Shown here in pieces: positions 55,276-64,000 of a DNA stretch of 64,000 nt. The stretch's first letter is position 1. Each line of letters starts with the position of its first letter. Source of the stretch: Zymoseptoria tritici IPO323 (lineage: Eukaryota; Ascomycota; Dothideomycetes; Mycosphaerellales; Mycosphaerellaceae); contig NC_018218.1 in assembly GCF_000219625.1 (NCBI RefSeq), positions 2,914,001 through 2,978,000 of the forward strand, given 5' to 3'. Under the pieces are notes generated by a model that saw only the letters and a program-made list of their open reading frames with translations, searched no databases and had not been told where the DNA came from. Both the position numbers and the translations under genes were made by a program.

Positions 55276-55920
55276 GAAGGGTCTCTAGCGGTATTCTTCG
55301 ACTGATCTGGATTCTGCTCTCTGGACTTCGAATACAGGACTCAGGAGACCGTCTCAGCGTCAGGCCATCTCATTCGCATCGCGACTGTGACCACGCTACC
55401 TTTGGCTGCACTGGCCCAGAGCGGAATGATCGGGGTTCATGAGAGCCACGGCGAGGAGGCCGCCGTCGATGAACACGGCGCAGCTGTCGATGCGATTAGA
55501 TTCGTCTCGTGCTCTCATCACCTTGCGAATAGGGATTCGCTTAGCCAAGCGAGCGCTCTCGAATTGGTTCGAAGCGCAAAGATGGAGAGCAGAGCTGGGA
55601 GGATAGATTACCAAGTATCGGCTGTATGGTGGAGCGGCGATAGGAAGTGCTCGCTATCGGATGACCATCAAAAAATGGCTGGCAGCGACTGGAGTTTAGG
55701 GAGCATCGGAGCATTTTGCATGGGAAGCTTTAGTTTACGTATTCACAATCGAGAAACGGCCTGTCTTGCTTTTGTGCTCACTGAAGTGATTCTTGCAGCG
55801 TGCGAAAAGACATGAGCGGGTTCGCATCAACACGAGGGAAACGTCGATCTTCGTGATACAGAACGAATGCTTATCATTCTTACATCTACACACAATAATG
55901 CCTCCCGAAGAATACCACCC
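55276..55920. other. Intergenic between convergent NSA2 and VPS10
   Basis: Two 3' ends meet. Frames here are shadows; no gene or repeat recognised. Confidence 0.5.
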
Positions 55921-58900
55921 TTACGCCTCGTCATCACTATCGTCGCCCAGCAATTCACCCTCATCAGGGTCCACGACCGCATAATCCCCTCTGCCTCTTT
56001 GGAAGCTACTCCGGCTCGTGAACGGTCGACTATACGCTCCTCCACCACCACTACTCCTCCCCAGTCTCGACGAAACCGCATCCCAGAGACTGCCGAGCAA
56101 CATGGGCAACGCAGCGAGGACCGCCACGACGCCGGAGATGGCCATGACGGGATACTTGATCCACGGCGCGTCGCTCTCAAAAGCAGCGCCCATGCCGCCG
56201 CCTCCCATGCCGTCACCCAAACGAATGCGGCCGAACTTGCCATCCCAGTTCTTCCACACCCAGTAGCCGACGCCAGCGGCCGCGGCGATGGGGAGAACGA
56301 TAGCGAAGAAGAGACCTGCACCGCTGATGCCGTGCTTTTCCTCAAATTCTTTATCGTGGTTGGGACAAGGGCGGGTAGTGGAGGTGTAGTCCAGCATCTT
56401 GCCGCCCTCACAGGTCGAGAGCGGAATGCGGCGATAGCCTGTGATGTCGTAGTACTCAATCTGGTTTGGGTTCTTCTTGCAGACTGCTGCGGGATCGGGT
56501 TTCTCAAGCCCGGAGACCAGTACGCACTCGCCGTTGTGGTGACGCTCGTAGTTGTAGTCGCATTCAAAGTCCTCGCGAGTACAACTGCAGTTTTGTGCGA
56601 TATTGTGAAGATGCGGGAAGCCTTTGCCGTTGTAGCAGTCGTGATCAGGTCGTTTGCGGTGGTATTCCGCGACGTGACCGAACAGGCAGTTGTTCTCGGA
56701 GAGGGGATGCGAGGGCGACCAGAGATCGTAGTCGTCCGCCTTTGGGTTCTGCTCGTCCAGCTTGCATAGTGTACTCCTCTCCTTCATGCCGCTGAAATCC
56801 ATGTTGATGGTGGCGAGCGAGCTGCCAATCTTGCCCCAAAGTAAGAAGTTCCGACTTGTGTCACTGGGTACAGTGGTGATGGCGCTGACAACCATTTCCT
56901 CGCCAATTTCGTGCTCCTGCCAACTCCTGCCTTCATCGAGCGAATACTGAACGCTCTTGGTGGGCTCGCCCTCTTTGACGATGACGAGGATGGACCCGTG
57001 GTCGCCGTATTCCCACATCCAGTTGCCCTCGGCCACCATATACCAGGTCACTCCCCCATCTCTGGTGATGAACGTGTCCGCCTCCTTTTTGTAACCGAGG
57101 TACTCGCCAACATTTCCAGTGCCCATCATCAATCCAACTGCGCTCGGAGAACTGTAGGTACTTCTAGGATCCTTGCGCTCGGTGTAGCCGTGAAGGTGCA
57201 GACTGCACTCCTCCAGATCGTTGGAGTCGCACCAATTCACACCCTTCGGTCGATCTTTCGGCTGACCCAAAAGAGCCCATCCAGATCCATCATTATGAGT
57301 GATGTAAGTCTTGAGCCTCTTCGAGCTACCAGAGTTGACTTCTTTGACATTGGAGATGCGATTGATAATCGCCACACCCTCAATGCCCTGCATCTTCTCA
57401 AAGTCCACATATCCCTCTGTATTCCTGTTCACCTCGGACGTGGACAGAACGTACGATGTGCCATTGCTGTTACTCTTCATGATACTGCCATATTCCTGAT
57501 CACGTACGTTGTTCGTCGTGACATGGAGAAAGACCGCATGAGTGGTAGAATCGAGCACCGTGTAAGCGTGTTGATGCGGGACCTCGAAGTTTGGTGGGAA
57601 CTGCGCATCTGCGAAGGTAACTCCATCGATACTGGCATCGACCTTTAGCGTCTCCTTCTCTTCAGCTCGGAACGCCACGACAATGTATTCTGCCATCGTG
57701 GCGAATGCGATCACATCGCGCTTGACCTCCTGCTTGTGTTCAAACCAATCGGTGCTGCTCACGAGCAGGCGCGAAGCGCCTTCCTTGTTTTCGTTCTCAT
57801 TCTCGTATTGCTCGCAAAGTACCATGCTGTCAGAATTTTCGCGGTCCTCTCGGTACACGAATTGACATTTTCTGACCGCACGCAACATCGTCTCCCAGCT
57901 CTCGCCGTGCTTCCTCGATACCTGTGCGACTGTGAGACACTGATCGCCCTTACAATCACGGCCACCAGTCCAGATTAGCCAATCCTTCTCCTTAGGATGG
58001 AATGTAAGGACCTGGACATGGGCGCGGTTGGGCTCTTCCGGCGCATCGAAAGAATGGAAGTTCTTCGCGAAATCGGTAGAGAAATAGACCTTCTTACTCG
58101 GCGTGACCAGGTAGACACGATCGTTTTGGTACTGATGTGGGTAGATGGCCAGCACCTCCTCCTCCTTCAAAACTGGGATCCATGACTTGCCATGGTCGTG
58201 AGTCTTGAACACCTCGCGAAGTTCGGTGCGCATGATGATCGTTTCGTCGTCGCCAGGATTTCCGTCGCGTTCGAGGTAGTAGTATTCCACAAATTCGTCG
58301 CCCTTGAATTTGGTAATCTCGTTTGAGATCTGTCCGCTGGCAGGAGGTGCTGCCGTCTCTGAGCAGTCACGTTCAGTTTCCTCCGCCAGATTGACACCGC
58401 CTTCACAATCGTTGCCTGGAATCTTGCGGTAGCCAGAGCTTCCCTTGTACTTCTTATCCTCGCCCTCGCAAGTGCCTTTGGGAGGAACAATCTTTCCGCT
58501 CTGGACACACTTGCCCTCGTGGCGCTTGAAGTTGTAGTCGCACTCAAAGTCCTGCTCGGTGCACTTGCATGTCTTGCGGTTCTCCTCGGGGTCCTGGAAG
58601 TCCTTGTTGGGAACAAAGCACTCGGCATCTGGCTTCCTGCGCTTGAAAGATTGAGTATGACCCATGATGCACACGGGCTTACCTTCTCCATCCACGCGAG
58701 CCTGCCAGTCCTCATAGTCCTTGTCTTTGCATTCACGCTCGTGCACACCGTTAAAGTCGATGGCGTAGATGTTGTATTTGGTACCGGATCCGCCTCCCTT
58801 CGCAGCGATCATCAAGAATTTGAGAGAAGTCGAGTCTGGAGTGGTGGTAAGTGCCATGGGCTTCACCTTGGACGGAAGATCGACCTTCTCCCAAGTCTTG

Positions 58901-60342
58901 CCATGGTCCATTGACCATCGTAGCTCGTCCGTCTCTCCATCCTCAACCGCAACAAGAATCGAGCCCTGCGCGCCGAACTCAAACAAATGCGGCTTCTCCA
59001 ACGCCAGCTTCCAAGTCACACCGGTGTCGTCCGAGATGTAAAGATCTCCCTCGCTGTACTTTTTCAGCACTTTGCCAGTGTTGCCCACACCCATCACGAT
59101 GCCAGGTGCGGGACTACTGAACATCCGGCCCATGTTCCGCTGCTCGGTGATCGAGTGTAGATGCAGTCGCTTTCCATCGACCTCCAGCTCTCCCCACGTA
59201 CGTCCATCGTCGAACGATATTTGCGTCACGATTTCCTTCGACACCATCGCCCTTCGCTCGACCTCTTCGTAGTTCTCCACCGTGTTCACGAGAGCAACAC
59301 CCTGGATGTTTGCGATCTTCTCAAAGTCCACGAAGCCACGGATGTCCCGGTTGGTGTGTTCGACATTCCTCGTAAAATATGTACCGTTGCTGTTCGACGT
59401 GAGCAGCACACCCATCGGTTCCAAACTACTCGGCCTTGTGGTCATGACATCAACCTGCATGCTGTAGTTTGTGCTCTCAAGCAGTGTATACGCTCCTTCC
59501 TCCAGTCTGTGCTCTCCGAACTCGGCTCGATGCCAGACATCGATGTCATCCGAGACGTACATCGCCATCTCACTCGTCCTTTCTCCTTTGGCTGCAATGA
59601 CCAAGTATCCCTTCGTTGCCGCGATATTCACAACACCTTCGACAGGCCTATCGTCGGACTTGGGCTCAACCGGATCTTTCTCGAAGAAGTCTTTGCTGAC
59701 CACCACCCGCATGTTGCTGTGTAATAGCGAGAATTTGCCCGCCGCCATACACAGCACGGTGTCATCCTCCAGATCCTTATTCCTCTCCGCAAAGACATCC
59801 GCATTCTTGGCCCAGATACAGTCGAGAATGTCGTCAGGCATCGCCTTGGGCTTCTCCTTGAATCCATCGGTCGTGTAGTATACCGAGTCCGTACACCTCC
59901 ATGCACGACAGTTCTGCGCGAGGAACAACATCCGATCCGGATCGGTAGCGTGGAACACAATACCAGGCTTGAGCTTCGTGGGACCTTCGTCTGTTGTAAA
60001 CTCCCTCCATGACTCTCCGCGATCCGACGTTATCCAATGCTTCTTCTTTGTTCCCAGCACGACAGCCGTCTTCTTATCGTATGGGTGTTTCAACGTCTCC
60101 AACGCCTCGCCTTCGGTGATGTCCTTGATAGGTGTCCATTTCACGCCGGCGTCGCTCGATCGGTAGACGACTTGGGTCTCGGGGTGGGTGACGAGGATGA
60201 TGTCGCTGTCCTCGAAGTAAGTGAGTCCTAACGGCGGTGCATCGAAAGCTGTTTCTTCGATATCGGGCTTGTCCTTCTTGCTCAGCGCTTGCGTTGCCAG
60301 CAAGCTGACGAGCAGGCCGAGTAGGAGGCGTAATTGTCGCAT
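55921..60342 (-). CDS. VPS10: Vps10/sortilin-type sorting receptor
   Basis: A Golgi-to-vacuole sorting receptor for carboxypeptidase Y-type cargo. One 1473-aa frame without introns. It begins with a signal peptide (MRQLRLLLGLLVSLLATQAL). Two Vps10 beta-propeller units follow, each with repeated Asp-box-like SDDxGxxW motifs (ISDDTGVTWKLALEK, ITRDGGVTWYMVAEG) and each ended by a Cys-rich 10CC module (CIMGHTQSFKRR and CLFGHVAEYHRKRP). Near residue 1365 is the transmembrane segment GLFFAIVLPIAAAAGVGYWV, then a second hydrophobic stretch WIKYPVMAISGVVAVLAALP and an acidic tail (DDSDDEA). Length matches fungal Vps10 proteins. Confidence 0.96.
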   Translation of the reverse strand: MRQLRLLLGLLVSLLATQALSKKDKPDIEETAFDAPPLGLTYFEDSDIILVTHPETQVVYRSSDAGVKWTPIKDITEGEALETLKHPYDKKTAVVLGTKKKHWITSDRGESWREFTTDEGPTKLKPGIVFHATDPDRMLFLAQNCRAWRCTDSVYYTTDGFKEKPKAMPDDILDCIWAKNADVFAERNKDLEDDTVLCMAAGKFSLLHSNMRVVVSKDFFEKDPVEPKSDDRPVEGVVNIAATKGYLVIAAKGERTSEMAMYVSDDIDVWHRAEFGEHRLEEGAYTLLESTNYSMQVDVMTTRPSSLEPMGVLLTSNSNGTYFTRNVEHTNRDIRGFVDFEKIANIQGVALVNTVENYEEVERRAMVSKEIVTQISFDDGRTWGELEVDGKRLHLHSITEQRNMGRMFSSPAPGIVMGVGNTGKVLKKYSEGDLYISDDTGVTWKLALEKPHLFEFGAQGSILVAVEDGETDELRWSMDHGKTWEKVDLPSKVKPMALTTTPDSTSLKFLMIAAKGGGSGTKYNIYAIDFNGVHERECKDKDYEDWQARVDGEGKPVCIMGHTQSFKRRKPDAECFVPNKDFQDPEENRKTCKCTEQDFECDYNFKRHEGKCVQSGKIVPPKGTCEGEDKKYKGSSGYRKIPGNDCEGGVNLAEETERDCSETAAPPASGQISNEITKFKGDEFVEYYYLERDGNPGDDETIIMRTELREVFKTHDHGKSWIPVLKEEEVLAIYPHQYQNDRVYLVTPSKKVYFSTDFAKNFHSFDAPEEPNRAHVQVLTFHPKEKDWLIWTGGRDCKGDQCLTVAQVSRKHGESWETMLRAVRKCQFVYREDRENSDSMVLCEQYENENENKEGASRLLVSSTDWFEHKQEVKRDVIAFATMAEYIVVAFRAEEKETLKVDASIDGVTFADAQFPPNFEVPHQHAYTVLDSTTHAVFLHVTTNNVRDQEYGSIMKSNSNGTSYVLSTSEVNRNTEGYVDFEKMQGIEGVAIINRISNVKEVNSGSSKRLKTYITHNDGSGWALLGQPKDRPKGVNWCDSNDLEECSLHLHGYTERKDPRSTYSSPSAVGLMMGTGNVGEYLGYKKEADTFITRDGGVTWYMVAEGNWMWEYGDHGSILVIVKEGEPTKSVQYSLDEGRSWQEHEIGEEMVVSAITTVPSDTSRNFLLWGKIGSSLATINMDFSGMKERSTLCKLDEQNPKADDYDLWSPSHPLSENNCLFGHVAEYHRKRPDHDCYNGKGFPHLHNIAQNCSCTREDFECDYNYERHHNGECVLVSGLEKPDPAAVCKKNPNQIEYYDITGYRRIPLSTCEGGKMLDYTSTTRPCPNHDKEFEEKHGISGAGLFFAIVLPIAAAAGVGYWVWKNWDGKFGRIRLGDGMGGGGMGAAFESDAPWIKYPVMAISGVVAVLAALPMLLGSLWDAVSSRLGRSSGGGGAYSRPFTSRSSFQRGRGDYAVVDPDEGELLGDDSDDEA

Positions 60343-60721
60343 TGTGAGAAATGTGATGGAAGAGTTTGGCCACTACGGCCAGAGGGGAGTCATCGAGTAT
60401 CAAACACAATTAGAAAGGCTGTAGAAAAGAACAGAAGGTGAATGTCGAAAAGTGTTACGTAGATGATTGATGAGCTCCGTGGAAAGTTGAGGTGGTCCAG
60501 CTGCTGTCGCCTCCATGAAGCGTTGGCACGTGCACTTTCGCAGCTGTGAGCGAGCTGCCTCCTTTTGTCTGCTGCAATACGAGGTCTGCCTTGACCTCAC
60601 CTCTCCAACTACCTCGTACGTTCATTTGCCCACACAATCCAAGTATCCAAGTCTCTCAGAGCCTGCAAAAATTTTCCATCAAACAATCCTCTTCCAAGCC
60701 ACACGAAACCATCCATTTCCA
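60343..60721. other. Intergenic between VPS10 and small gene
   Basis: VPS10 promoter on the minus strand and 3' side of the next minus-strand gene. Nothing else recognised. Confidence 0.5.
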
Positions 60722-61135
60722 CTACAAGTACATCTGAATCAGAAACGCCTTGAGAAACGGACTCGCCTTCGCCTTCTTCAACGGAAACACCTTCCCACCC
60801 GTATTCTTCGTGTACTCCCGCAATTTGTTGGCCGAAGCATGGCGTGGAATGACTGCACCGGCTTGTTTCGCAGCGACAAAGTCGACGATGTTGATGTGAG
60901 CGGTCTTCAGAGCCTGATCAGGGGTATTAATGACAATCTATGATGGTTCCGCGGCGGATATCTGTACCTTCTTGCATTGATTGAGAGAGCTTCCGACAGT
61001 CACTCCGACGTCCTTGCACAGCTTCTGCCAGTTTTCCAAAATGTTGTCTTCCGTGCCGTAGTGCGTGGTGAAGACATTGATGATGTTGGTGTGCACGGCG
61101 TCGCGCTTTTGTTTGGCGGATTTCTTGCCTGCCAT
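60722..61135 (-). CDS. Small conserved fungal protein (VNIxDF family), function unknown
   Basis: 119 aa from exons 61135..60968 and 60913..60722 on the minus strand. A 54-nt intron joins CKK to ALKTAHINIVDFVAA; a 30-nt version ending earlier is also in frame but unusually short. The end LREYTKNTGGKVFPLKKAKA and PFLKAFLI is typical of a group of small, often duplicated proteins in filamentous ascomycetes with no known role. No signal peptide or membrane helix. Confidence 0.7.
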
Positions 61136-61781
61136 GCTGGGCAAGTTGACTTTGTTGTGATGGACGACTCACGAGTTCTCGATGGGAGCCCTGCGAATTG
61201 GAAGCAGAGCTCTTCGAAGATCGACGAAATGCCAATCATGCCATGCTCTTCGTTTGCCGGCTCCAAGACCAAACGGAGAGCATGGCATGATGCACAAGCA
61301 ATCTTGCTCGTTGGGTTACACGCGGACTTGAGCGGTCCCGATCCCAGTCATTTCCACGGCATCTCAGCGCTGCGAAGTGGACATTCTTCTAGGAGGAATG
61401 GCCTGATTGCCGCGAAGTAAGCCAACAGGCCCTTGTAATTGGCCTCATGAGCCTGGCAAAGGGTGTCTGATCCGCGGCATTCCTATGCCGTAGACAGGCG
61501 CTAAGGTAGAGTGTTGCATAAGCAGTCCTGCAAGCTGCACCCAGATCCCCATCGCCATACCATATTCCATCCATGATTGAAGGCTCGTCGCCAAGAGACT
61601 TCACATGCAACTCCCCTTCGACGCTGACCCGCAGCAAACTGAAATTTGACAGAGACAGAACCTTTTGTCATGATTGGCTATGTCGTGATAGCATTAGTAT
61701 ATAGTTGTATATGTACATCCATTCCGTGGTACTAGCAACACAGAAAAGAAGAGACTGAAACTCGCATCATTCGCTCGGAAC
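61136..61781. other. Intergenic, small gene to wall protein
   Basis: Promoter of the small gene and 3' side of the wall protein. Nothing else recognised. Confidence 0.45.
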
Positions 61782-62519
61782 TTAGAGTGCCATGGCGGCA
61801 AGAGCGACGGCACCGAGGACACCGACCGCAGCAGTGGCGCGAGCACCAGCAGCGGGCATGGAGCTGGTCTGACCGCCGGCGTTGAGGTCGCTGTTGGTCG
61901 TGGCGGTCTGGCTCGATCTTGAGGCGGTACCGGCTGTAGATTGAATTAGTCGTGCTCAAAGGATTCGGTTGTCGAAATAGGAGAACTTACTCATTGAGGC
62001 GGAGCGGGTCATGCTGCCAGTGGACATTGAGCCGGTGGAAGAACCAGAGAGAGTCGAGCTAGGCGGGGAAGTCGAGGCAGGGTTGGAGACGGTAGACGCT
62101 TGAGAAGGAACAGTGTTGTCGCTCTCAAGGACGAAGTAGGCCGAGTAGTTGTTGTCGGATGGGTCGGCGTTGTTGATGATCTGAAGAGCGTAGTCGGAGC
62201 CGCGAACGGTATCCGCGTCAGGCGTCCAGGTGTACTCGCCGTTGTTGGGAGCGTCGGCTGCGAACAATGTCAGTATGGCGATTGAGGAACGACCGGATCG
62301 TTGAATCTCACCGGCAATGACGGTGCCCTTGTTGAGGTCGCTGCTGGCTCCGTTGCGCAGGACAAGCGTGACAGTTCCAGAGGAGGATCCTGACCAAGTG
62401 AGATCAACGGGCTCTCCAGCAGTGGGCGCAAAGGTGCTGTTCAGGGTAAATGCGACTTCCGCCGAAGCGAGGAAGGGAGCGCTAAGGAGCGCGACGAGGA
62501 AAGAGCGTGAGAACTGCAT
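61782..62519 (-). CDS. GPI-anchored Ser/Thr-rich cell-wall protein (Kre9/Knh1-like)
   Basis: A 226-aa secreted surface protein, exons 62519..61991 and 61933..61782 on the minus strand. The signal peptide is MQFSRSFLVALLSAPFLASA. The N-terminal Kre9/Knh1-like domain includes VDLTWSGSSSGTVTLVLRNG and NNGEYTWTPDADTVRGSDYA. Next is a Ser/Thr/Gly-rich stalk, then a GPI signal: a small-residue site in SSMPAAGARAT and a hydrophobic tail AVGVLGAVALAAMAL. The 57-nt intron has a GTAAGT donor and changes the C-terminus, without which the GPI signal would be lost. Likely in the wall or on the plasma membrane. Confidence 0.9.
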
Positions 62520-64000
62520 GGTGGCTGTTGTGTATGAAGTGTCCTGTCGATCGGGATATGTGGTGGTAAGAATGCTTTGGAGTGTGTCAACGAATGTATG
62601 GGAGTTCTTGGAGATCTGTAGAAGAGAAGACAAGCCACGCGATGGAGGGATGTGATAAATCTTAGTACTTCGGTTCCCTGTCCATCGGAGACGCCACTGC
62701 CAATGGAGTAGGCGGAAAGATGCAACCGATGGCCAATAGCGGGCGTCTAGACGTGAAAAGACTCCGATCTAGCAAAGTTAGAAGCCAGACGAGCTCCGTG
62801 CCAAGCTGAAGGAAGCGCGCGACGACGCGGCTCTGGATGGCAGACCTGCGACAAAGGTACCGGAGACCACTTCGAGTCCGTCCTGCCGGTGGCACCGCGA
62901 CTGGTTGCTCTTCCAAACGTCGTCTCGATGCACCGGCGCACCAATTCGTGGAAGAGGTGTCGCGCTCGAGCGAACCGTGCCAAGTCGAATTTGTCGACAG
63001 GGCAGGACGATCATGGGTCTCGTTGAGATTGCAAATCGAGGACGGCGCCAGAGATCGTCATTGGCGCCCCTGGTCGAAGGAGCTTCGGCAGCGTCACCAA
63101 CCAGGACGCAGTCGAGATGAAGACTGCGAGCAAGGCCACCTTGTCGTGAAGACGTTCGTATTCGTCAGAACAACCAACATCGGCATGCGACGGATCGCGA
63201 GGTGAGATGATGTCGCAAGTCGACTGGGATGTGCGGTTGTGTGGCACCCAGCAGACTTGACGTGCAGGTCACTGTCGTTGCACTGCATGATCTGGCAGGT
63301 TGAACGACAGTATGGGGTGCAGTAACAAGGCGATGTGTGTCACGCAGTTGCAGGTTGCGAAGAGCTTGACCAGTGTGGTACATCTGTCATGGCATTCGTT
63401 GTTCACACCGTTGAAACCGCCAGTATGGCCTACACTCCGTGACTGGTGTTCGGTGCGAACGACTTGAAGCACCCATCTTTGGAGCCCGGTCTGGACGAGA
63501 GCCCACGACAGGCATTGTTCAGCGTGGTTGTTTCACGGACTGACGCGATTATTTGAGGATCTCGACAAGGTCCATCCCTTGCAAGCTCTGGGATAGCCAT
63601 GCTCGGGCTTACTTCTGGAATCTGGAAAGTCCAAAGATGCCTGCATTGGTAGTGGTATGTCGGTAGTATTTCATGGTCCGAACATAGCGGAGAAAGGCAC
63701 CCAGTCTCTGCCGTTGCTGGGCGGGCAGAGCGGGCGGGCCTTCCGGGTTCATGCAGCGAAGCTTATGCGACCGCAGAGTTGCCCCTGGTCCCTGGTGTAC
63801 CAATTAAAAATAGGCCGTCTTCACTCCAAGACTCCAACTTTGGTCGCAAACTACTCGCATCTGGCCGTCGCTGCTCCCCGAAGGCCACATGTTGCTGAGT
63901 CCGCGGACGCCACCGTATATGAAGCCAGCGCGTGATTGCGTGTCCAGTTTGGAACGTGATGAACACTCACGACCGCCTCGTCACCAAACGACCATCAGCC
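62520..64000. other. Intergenic end of the window
   Basis: About 1.5 kb without a supportable gene. Minus-strand frames around 63609-63803 have charged, plausible composition but no recognisable domain and no clear start. A gene could begin beyond the window. Confidence 0.4.

Noticed and set aside
63609..63803. Minus-strand 64-aa frame at the window end as a gene fragment
   Set aside because: No recognisable motif or clear start, and continuation cannot be checked.

Overview
The window looks like a gene-dense stretch of a filamentous ascomycete chromosome. Genes lie on both strands. Most carry short introns (usually 48-65 nt) with GTRNGT-type donors, CTRAY-like branch sites and YAG acceptors, and products such as Vps10, RPT1, CCT4, Rad17, a PX/DUF3818 protein and a Zn2Cys6 regulator are typical of Pezizomycotina. 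A short block at 51309-52286 has no CpA dinucleotide that I can find, which is the signature of repeat-induced point mutation (RIP). A dothideomycete (Mycosphaerellales-like) host is my inference from protein style, not something I can prove here.

Layout. 1-5085: end of a succinate-semialdehyde dehydrogenase, a secreted aspartic protease, and mitochondrial tyrosyl-tRNA synthetase. 5546-6263: beta subunit of the nascent polypeptide-associated complex, with an apparent one-nucleotide exon. 6657-15263: four consecutive minus-strand genes (short-chain dehydrogenase, CYP504-like P450 with a GC-AG intron, NCS1 permease, Zn2Cys6 regulator) that could form a small catabolic cluster. 17335-24858: type II phosphatidylserine decarboxylase and a PX/DUF3818 lipid-binding protein. 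25071-32693: F-box protein, SUR7-type membrane protein, a large disordered arginine-rich protein with an in-frame stop near its end, and a small cupin. 33156-39355: phosphoinositide phospholipase C, a tiny zinc-ribbon protein, and a mitochondrial SMP/LEA-like stress protein. 39630-43077: divergent RPT1 and CCT4. 44271-48813: a hypothetical acidic protein, then divergent RAD17 and AlkB-like genes. 49609-52869: a sedolisin protease gene broken by the RIP-like AT-rich insertion. 53351-62519: divergent bL21m and NSA2, VPS10, a small conserved fungal protein, and a GPI-anchored Ser/Thr-rich wall protein. The last 1.5 kb shows no supportable gene.

Functionally this is mostly housekeeping: protein synthesis and quality control (MSY1, NAC-beta, NSA2, bL21m, RPT1, CCT4), lipid and vesicle biology (PSD, PX protein, PLC, VPS10, SUR7) and DNA damage response (RAD17, AlkB). 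The accessory parts are the P450/permease/regulator block, the secreted proteases and the wall protein. The most unusual signals are the glycine codon spread over three exons in the NAC-beta gene, the RIP-like insertion in the sedolisin gene, the co-oriented metabolic block, and the RAD17/AlkB divergent pair whose products both start with PCNA-box-like motifs. No tRNA, rRNA or CRISPR was recognised.
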